NCBI GenBank assembly: GCA_022842255.1
Contig: JALHPW010000083.1
Location: forward strand, 1-12,089
Reading direction: 5' to 3'
Length of the DNA: 12,089 bases
Source: Saprospiraceae bacterium
Lineage (GTDB): Bacteria > Bacteroidota > Bacteroidia > Chitinophagales > Saprospiraceae
A program made the position numbers and the translations under genes. Positions 7,588-12,089 of the stretch are shown here, piece by piece (within the stretch, counting starts at the first letter, position 1; each line of letters begins with the position of its first letter). The notes under the pieces are model-generated. The model ran no database searches and had not been told where the DNA came from. It saw nothing but the letters and a program-made list of their open reading frames with translations.

Positions 7588-7663
7588 TCAGCTTGATTCA
7601 GCAGTACACCTTTGAAAGCCAACTACATCGAATAAAAATATCGGCTCAGTCCGACCTTGCGAT
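7588..7663 (+). other. actE-actF spacer, no recognised element
   Basis: A 76-bp gap. Unlike the spacers upstream it shows no clear repeated word or long inverted repeat, only short chance-level matches such as TCAGC/TTCAGC. No promoter, terminator or Shine-Dalgarno sequence is evident before the actF ATG. Confidence 0.5.
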
Positions 7664-9283
7664 ATGAACCTAAATACACAGTTTGTATTTGAAAATAAGA
7701 CCAAAACACTGCTCATTGGCGGTATGGTTTTGGGTGCAGTGTGCCTTGGGCTCACGTTCTTTAACGACGATGAGTATCACACGCGGTTTTGGACCAACTG
7801 GCTCCACAACTCCGTGTTTTTCACCGGCATTGCCTTTATGTCCATGTTTTTCCTTTCGGCGCAGATTACTGCATTCGCAGGTTGGAACTCGGTTGTAAGG
7901 CGTGTATGGGAAGCCATGAGCCAATTCATGTGGGTTGGCCTTATCCTGATGGGGGTTATTGCACTGGGTATTTGGGGGCATTTTCACCACCTGTACCACT
8001 GGAACAGCCTGGATATCAACATCACGGACCCGGAAGCGCCCCATTATGACCGTGTGCTTGCCGGTAAAAAGAGCTTTTTGAACCCAGTATGGTTTACCGT
8101 TGGAACCATTGGTTTCCTACTTATCTGGTACTACTGGGCCAAGAACCTTCGCCAGGCATCTGTAGATCAAGATACGATGGAAACAACGGAGTTGAAGTAC
8201 TATCGCAAGCAGCGTAAATGGGCGGCTTCCTTCCTCCCACTGGGCGGATTTTTGAGCACGGTGTTCTTGTGGCAAGCAGTGATGTCCATTGACCCACACT
8301 GGTACAGCACCATGTTTGCTTGGTATTCCATGATTTCGATGTGGTTGGGAGCCCTTTCGATGACGGTAATGCTCATCATTTACCTTAAATCGCTCGGCTA
8401 CCTGGAATATGTGACCCAGAACCACCTGCATGATATCGGTAAGTTTCTGTTTGGTATCTCGGTTTTTTGGACCTACCTCTGGTTTGACCAATTCATGTTG
8501 ATTTGGTACGCCAATAACGGGGAAGAAACCATTTACTTTAACGAGCGCATGACCCACTACCCCGTTCTTTTCTGGGGTAATTTGTTGCTGAACTTCGTAA
8601 CACCGTTCCTTATCCTGATGCGCAACGATACCAAACGCAAGTTCGGTACGATGTTCTTCGTGGCACTTATCGTTTTCTTTGGTCACTGGTGGGATTATTT
8701 CTACATGATCAAACCGGGTGCGCGGATTGCAGCCCATGAAGCCAAGGAATTGGCTGAAGGAAAGCACGGTGGGGATAGCCACAGCAGTGTAGCACCAACT
8801 ACCACCGAGCACAAGCAAGAAACACCAGCACAACCAGCGGCTGAAAGCCATGATGCAGCGGCACCTGCCGCTACCGAAGCGCATGCTGCGGATGGACATA
8901 CCCATGCTGCAGGTGAAACGCATGGCGCAACAGATACCACTGCCAGCGCAGCGCATGCGGATGCGCCTGCAGGTGGAACGGAGCACCCAGAAGGTGAAAA
9001 AACGGCTGAACATCCTGCCGCAGAAGCCGCAACAAATGCTGCTGCCCATGGAGAAGGTCATGGTCACGAACACGACGAATCCAAAGCATTTAAGTTGGGT
9101 TATACCATTCCTGGTTTGGAAGAAATCGGAATTCTGATTGGTTTCTTAAGTTTGTTTCTTTTCTTCTTTTTTAACCAACTTTCAAAAGCTTCTCTTGTTC
9201 CACTTAAGGATCCTTACTTGGAAGAAAGCCTCCACCACGATACGGGAGCGCTGATAGAAGGAGAAGGTGGCGGACACCATTAA
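7664..9283 (+). CDS. actF: ActF, NrfD-like membrane subunit of ACIII with a His-rich loop
   Basis: Second NrfD-type integral membrane subunit of ACIII, paralogous in fold to ActC and thought to help scaffold the complex and contact the oxidase. Hydrophobic helices are seen near 14-31, 50-70, 86-104, 141-158, 188-206, 218-240, 261-282, 299-318, 327-345 and 483-505. Family marks include FHHLYHW, FWTYLWFDQFMLIWYAN, GHWWDYFYMIKPG and the closing NQLSKASLVPLKDPYLEESLHH. Between helix 9 and helix 10 is an insert of about 116 residues (358-473) made mostly of Ala, His, Glu, Thr and Gly with 16 histidines; related proteins as I know them have a much shorter connection here. If the N-terminus is cytoplasmic, this loop is periplasmic. 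The reading frame stays open through the insert, so it is not a frameshift product. Confidence 0.95.
   Translation: MNLNTQFVFENKTKTLLIGGMVLGAVCLGLTFFNDDEYHTRFWTNWLHNSVFFTGIAFMSMFFLSAQITAFAGWNSVVRRVWEAMSQFMWVGLILMGVIALGIWGHFHHLYHWNSLDINITDPEAPHYDRVLAGKKSFLNPVWFTVGTIGFLLIWYYWAKNLRQASVDQDTMETTELKYYRKQRKWAASFLPLGGFLSTVFLWQAVMSIDPHWYSTMFAWYSMISMWLGALSMTVMLIIYLKSLGYLEYVTQNHLHDIGKFLFGISVFWTYLWFDQFMLIWYANNGEETIYFNERMTHYPVLFWGNLLLNFVTPFLILMRNDTKRKFGTMFFVALIVFFGHWWDYFYMIKPGARIAAHEAKELAEGKHGGDSHSSVAPTTTEHKQETPAQPAAESHDAAAPAATEAHAADGHTHAAGETHGATDTTASAAHADAPAGGTEHPEGEKTAEHPAAEAATNAAAHGEGHGHEHDESKAFKLGYTIPGLEEIGILIGFLSLFLFFFFNQLSKASLVPLKDPYLEESLHHDTGALIEGEGGGHH
8735..9082 (+). repeat. Low-complexity His/Ala-rich coding segment within actF
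   Basis: This part of actF encodes residues 358-473, with repeated short patterns such as AAH, TEH, GETH and GHGHEH. At DNA level GCAGGTGAAACG and GCAGGTGGAACG are near-identical short copies (from about 8910 and 8969), which suggests growth by local duplication. The protein segment has no hydrophobic stretch and is probably disordered. The histidine spacing would allow weak binding of Cu, Zn or Ni, but no defined metal-site motif is present. Confidence 0.8.
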
Positions 9284-9380
9284 TAGTTGAGATAGTTTAG
9301 ACCGTCAGACTGGTTGAGTGCAAAAATGCATGGCCAATCCAACATCCTAAACCATCAATCCTCTTCAAAAAAATATAGCA
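9284..9380 (+). other. actF-coxB spacer with an imperfect inverted repeat
   Basis: GATAGTTTAG (9291-9300) complements CTAAACCATC (9347-9356) with one mismatch, and the word CAATCC occurs at 9335 and 9355. The last bases before the coxB ATG are A-rich. The gap shows no T-tract terminator and no clear -33/-7 Bacteroidota promoter (TTG / TAnnTTTG), so coxB is probably co-transcribed with actF. Confidence 0.45.
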
Positions 9381-10877
9381 ATGACTTCGCTAATTGTACT
9401 AATCTGCATTCTCCTGATAACCATCGTTTTGGTGCAAATCGGGAAAGTTTATGAACTGACCAACGTCATTAAAGGCGAAAAGCAAGTGCTGCGTGACAAC
9501 AGCAAGTGGAATGGCTGGTTTTCGCTCGCCTTTTTGGTACTCTTCCTTACAGGGGTGTTTTGGTCTGCTTGGGACTTTAAGAATGTTATGTTGGGTTATG
9601 GCCCACATGAATCAGCCTCTGAGCACGGTAAACTGCTAGACGAAATCTTTCTGGTAACGTTGGTGTTGACCGGAATTGTGTTCGTGTTGACCCATATCGC
9701 ACTGTTTTGGTTTGCGTATAAATACCGCTGGCAAGAAGGTCGTAAGGCAAAGTTTATTCCGCACGACAACCGTCTTGAGATTTGGTGGACCGCTATTCCT
9801 GCAGTTGTGATGACGGTTTTGGTAGTTCGAGGCCTCAATGCCTGGAATACCGTAATGGCCGATGTGAAAGAAGGTGAAGACTACATGGAAATCGAGGCTA
9901 CTGCTCAACAGTTTGGCTGGACAATCCGTTATCCTGGACCAGATGGCAAGATCGGTACACGCGATTACAAAAAGACCACAGGCGCCAATACCTTGGGCAT
10001 AGATTTTACCGATCCAAAATCTTGGGATGATGTGGTGCCCGGACAAGAGCTTTACCTGCCACTTGGTAAAAAAGTTCGTGTTCGTATCATCGCGAAGGAC
10101 GTGCTTCACAACTTTTACCTCCCACAACACCGTGTGAAAATGGATGCGGTGCCAGGCTTGCCTACGTATTTTGTGTTCACGCCGAGCAAAACCACTGCTG
10201 AATACCGCAATGAACTCCGCAAGTACCCTGAGTACAATGAGCCTTTCGACCCGTCCGATCCAAATGGCCCCAAGCGCTGGGAGAAATTTGATTACGAACT
10301 GGCTTGCGCAGAGTTGTGTGGTAAAGGCCACTATTCGATGCGTCGGGTATTGAAAATCGTATCCCCTGAAGAGTACGAAGCTTGGTACAAGCAGCAGAAA
10401 TCTTTCTACCTGACGGAGATGCGTGGTAAAGCAGATGACCCCAATAAAGACAAGGTTCTGGACATCGAAGTTCGTGAGCGTGCCAAAACATTTGGCGAAA
10501 ACATCAAAAAGGCGGTAGAATCAACGACCGCAGCAGATAAAACGCTCACCCTGCAATACATCAATTTTGAAACCGGGTCTGCTACGCTTACCGCGAATAG
10601 CAAATACGAGCTTGACAACTTGGTGACAGGATTGAATGCTTTCCCGGCTGTGAGCATTGAAGTGGCGGGTCACACTGACAATGTTGGTGATCCTGCTGCA
10701 AACCTCAGTCTTTCAGCTTCCCGTGCCGCATCGGTTGTAAAATACCTGAGCGATCGGGGCATTTCGGTTAGTCGCCTCAAACCCCGCGGTTACGGGGATA
10801 CGAAGCCACTGGCTCCCAACGACACCCCGGAGAATCAAGCCAAAAACCGTAGAACTGAATTTACGATACTGAACTAA
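9381..10877 (+). CDS. coxB: CoxB, cytochrome c oxidase subunit II with C-terminal OmpA-like domain
   Basis: Subunit II of the heme-copper oxidase; its CuA site takes electrons from cytochrome c or directly from ACIII. Four hydrophobic helices (about 3-20, 45-64, 89-113, 136-152) come first; the first two precede the usual subunit II helix pair. The cupredoxin domain spans ~170-340 and has all CuA ligands: His243 in DVLHNFYLP, and Cys309, Glu311, Cys313, His317 and Met320 in CAELCGKGHYSM. After a charged linker (~345-389), residues ~390-498 form an OmpA-type domain: INFETGSATLT, AGHTDNVGD (Asp433), LSLSASRAASVVKYL (Arg448), RGYGDTKPLAPN and NRRTEF. Asp433 and Arg448 are where OmpA relatives bind diaminopimelate of peptidoglycan. 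The frame is unbroken, so the fusion is real in this sequence. No heme motif is present, so it is not a caa3-type subunit. Confidence 0.96.
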   Translation: MTSLIVLICILLITIVLVQIGKVYELTNVIKGEKQVLRDNSKWNGWFSLAFLVLFLTGVFWSAWDFKNVMLGYGPHESASEHGKLLDEIFLVTLVLTGIVFVLTHIALFWFAYKYRWQEGRKAKFIPHDNRLEIWWTAIPAVVMTVLVVRGLNAWNTVMADVKEGEDYMEIEATAQQFGWTIRYPGPDGKIGTRDYKKTTGANTLGIDFTDPKSWDDVVPGQELYLPLGKKVRVRIIAKDVLHNFYLPQHRVKMDAVPGLPTYFVFTPSKTTAEYRNELRKYPEYNEPFDPSDPNGPKRWEKFDYELACAELCGKGHYSMRRVLKIVSPEEYEAWYKQQKSFYLTEMRGKADDPNKDKVLDIEVRERAKTFGENIKKAVESTTAADKTLTLQYINFETGSATLTANSKYELDNLVTGLNAFPAVSIEVAGHTDNVGDPAANLSLSASRAASVVKYLSDRGISVSRLKPRGYGDTKPLAPNDTPENQAKNRRTEFTILN

Positions 10878-10934
10878 TTTGGATAGTTCACCTTGACTAC
10901 ATTGTCAAACTGACCAAAATAATAAAAGAAAGAT
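10878..10934 (+). other. coxB-coxA spacer with a small hairpin
   Basis: TTGAC (10893-10897) and GTCAA (10904-10908) can form a five-base-pair stem with a six-base loop, and TTTGG (10878-10882) complements CCAAA (10914-10918) around it. The stem is weak and has no T-tract. The A-rich leader ATAATAAAAGAAAGAT precedes the coxA ATG, a common Bacteroidota start context. Confidence 0.4.
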
Positions 10935-12089
10935 ATGGCACAAGTCACTACAGTCGCTGAAACGCTGGAAGACAAACTCACCCAAGAATTGGGCTATGAT
11001 GACCATTTCCATGAGCACCATCATGGTGACAAGTATCAGTCAAATTTCCTGACGACTTATATCTTTAGTACCGACCACAAAATAATTGGTCGTCAGTTCT
11101 TGATTACAGGGATTTTTTGGGCCTTTATTGGTGCGGCAATGTCTATTGTTTTCCGACTCCAATTGGGATTTCCCGAAGCAGATATGGCATGGCTCAGGCC
11201 TATCCTTGGTAAATGGATTCAAGTAAACGAGGCTGGTATCGGCAAATTGGACCCTGAATTCTACTATGCATTGGTAACCATGCACGGTACTATCTTGGTG
11301 TTCTTTGTATTGACCGCTGGTCTGAGCGGCACTTTTGCCAACTTGTTGATTCCGTTGCAAATTGGTGCACGCGACATGGCTTCTCCCCTGCTCAATGCGT
11401 TTTCGTATTGGTTTTTCTTCTTGGCAGGTGTGGTTATGTTCATCTCTTTGTTTTTGAGTACTGGACCATTCTCTGGTGGTTGGACGGCCTATCCGCCGCT
11501 TAGTGCCCTGCCGCAAGCTTCTGAAGGCTCAGGGGCGGGTATGACCATGTGGATTGTTTCCATGGCATTATTTGTGGTATCGTCCCTTTTGGGCGGTATC
11601 AACTATATCACTACGATTTTGAACCTGCGGACAAAAGGCATGAGCCTCTGGCGGATGCCACTCCCAATGTGGGCAATTTTTGTTACCGCTATCTTGGGTG
11701 TGTTGTCCTTCCCGGTATTGCTTTCAGGTGTGTTGTTGTTGATGTTCGACCGCAGCATGGGCACTTCCTTCTACCTCAGTGAAATCGTGGTTGGGGGCGA
11801 AATTCTCGACCGTATTGGCGGTAGCCCGATTCTGTTCCAGCACTTGTTCTGGTTCTTGGGCCACCCAGAGGTATACATCATCATCCTTCCTGCGATGGGT
11901 ATTGTATCGGAAGTACTTTCGGTGCACTCTCGTAAGCCCATTTTTGGATACACCGCGATGGTGTACTCGATAATGGCCATTGGCTTCCTGGCATTCATTG
12001 TGTTGGCACACCACATGTTTATGGCCGGTGTCAATCCGTTTATTTCGAACTTCTTTGTGATATTCACGCTGATAATAGCCGTGCCCTCC
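10935..12089 (+). CDS. coxA: CoxA, cytochrome c oxidase subunit I (3' partial)
   Basis: Catalytic subunit of an aa3-type proton-pumping oxidase that reduces O2 to water. The first 385 codons are present and the frame runs off the window; full proteins are usually near 600 residues. Visible sites: His117 in MHGT (a low-spin heme ligand), Asp147 in GARDMASP (D-channel entry), WFLGHPEVY with CuB ligand His310, Glu312 and the cross-linking Tyr314, and the CuB pair His359-His360 in LAHHMF. Glu312 in HPEVY marks it as A1 type; A2 enzymes have a YS motif there. The K-channel lysine and the high-spin heme ligand lie beyond the window. The N-terminus is His-rich (DDHFHEHHHGDK), followed by YIFSTDHKIIGRQF, the standard start of the first helix. 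No ORF was listed for it, but the ATG at 10935 opens an uninterrupted frame. Confidence 0.97.
   Translation, partial: MAQVTTVAETLEDKLTQELGYDDHFHEHHHGDKYQSNFLTTYIFSTDHKIIGRQFLITGIFWAFIGAAMSIVFRLQLGFPEADMAWLRPILGKWIQVNEAGIGKLDPEFYYALVTMHGTILVFFVLTAGLSGTFANLLIPLQIGARDMASPLLNAFSYWFFFLAGVVMFISLFLSTGPFSGGWTAYPPLSALPQASEGSGAGMTMWIVSMALFVVSSLLGGINYITTILNLRTKGMSLWRMPLPMWAIFVTAILGVLSFPVLLSGVLLLMFDRSMGTSFYLSEIVVGGEILDRIGGSPILFQHLFWFLGHPEVYIIILPAMGIVSEVLSVHSRKPIFGYTAMVYSIMAIGFLAFIVLAHHMFMAGVNPFISNFFVIFTLIIAVPS

Overview
The window is one continuous plus-strand block of respiratory genes from a member of the Bacteroidota. Gene order and protein features identify it as an alternative complex III (ACIII, quinol:cytochrome c / high-potential acceptor oxidoreductase) operon, actABCDEF, followed by coxB and coxA of an A1-type heme-copper cytochrome c oxidase. 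The order actABCDEF-coxBA, the A-rich leaders without Shine-Dalgarno sequences, the Tat-plus-lipobox ActB and the mid GC content all fit Bacteroidota. The odd repeat-filled spacers lead me to guess Saprospiria or a relative, but that placement is inference.

Layout: actA (5' end cut off by the window, ~2-1207), a 155-bp repeat-filled spacer, actB (1363-4518), an 82-bp spacer with palindromes, actC (4601-6010), a 95-bp spacer with competing inverted repeats, actD (6106-6636), a 123-bp spacer, actE (6760-7587), a 76-bp spacer, actF (7664-9283), a 97-bp spacer, coxB (9381-10877), a 57-bp spacer, and coxA (10935 to the window end, 3' end missing). No gene lies on the minus strand and I see no tRNA, rRNA, mobile element or CRISPR array. 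I found no convincing internal promoter or terminator, so one transcript starting upstream of the window is the simplest reading.

How the genes work together: ActC oxidises menaquinol in the membrane. Electrons pass through the iron-sulfur clusters of ActB and the c hemes of ActA and ActE, then to the CuA centre of CoxB and the heme a / heme a3-CuB site of CoxA, where O2 is reduced. ActD and ActF are structural or membrane partners. ACIII and an aa3 oxidase are known to form a supercomplex in Flavobacterium, and the gene fusion of the two modules here fits that.

The most unusual points are: (1) CoxB carries a complete C-terminal OmpA-like peptidoglycan-binding domain, which would tie the oxidase or supercomplex to the cell wall; (2) four spacers each contain their own family of short direct and inverted repeats, including a 14-bp complement to the region just before the actB start codon; (3) ActF has a ~116-residue His/Ala-rich loop; (4) ActA has a cytochrome c domain, an eight-proline linker and two membrane helices in front of its pentaheme domain.
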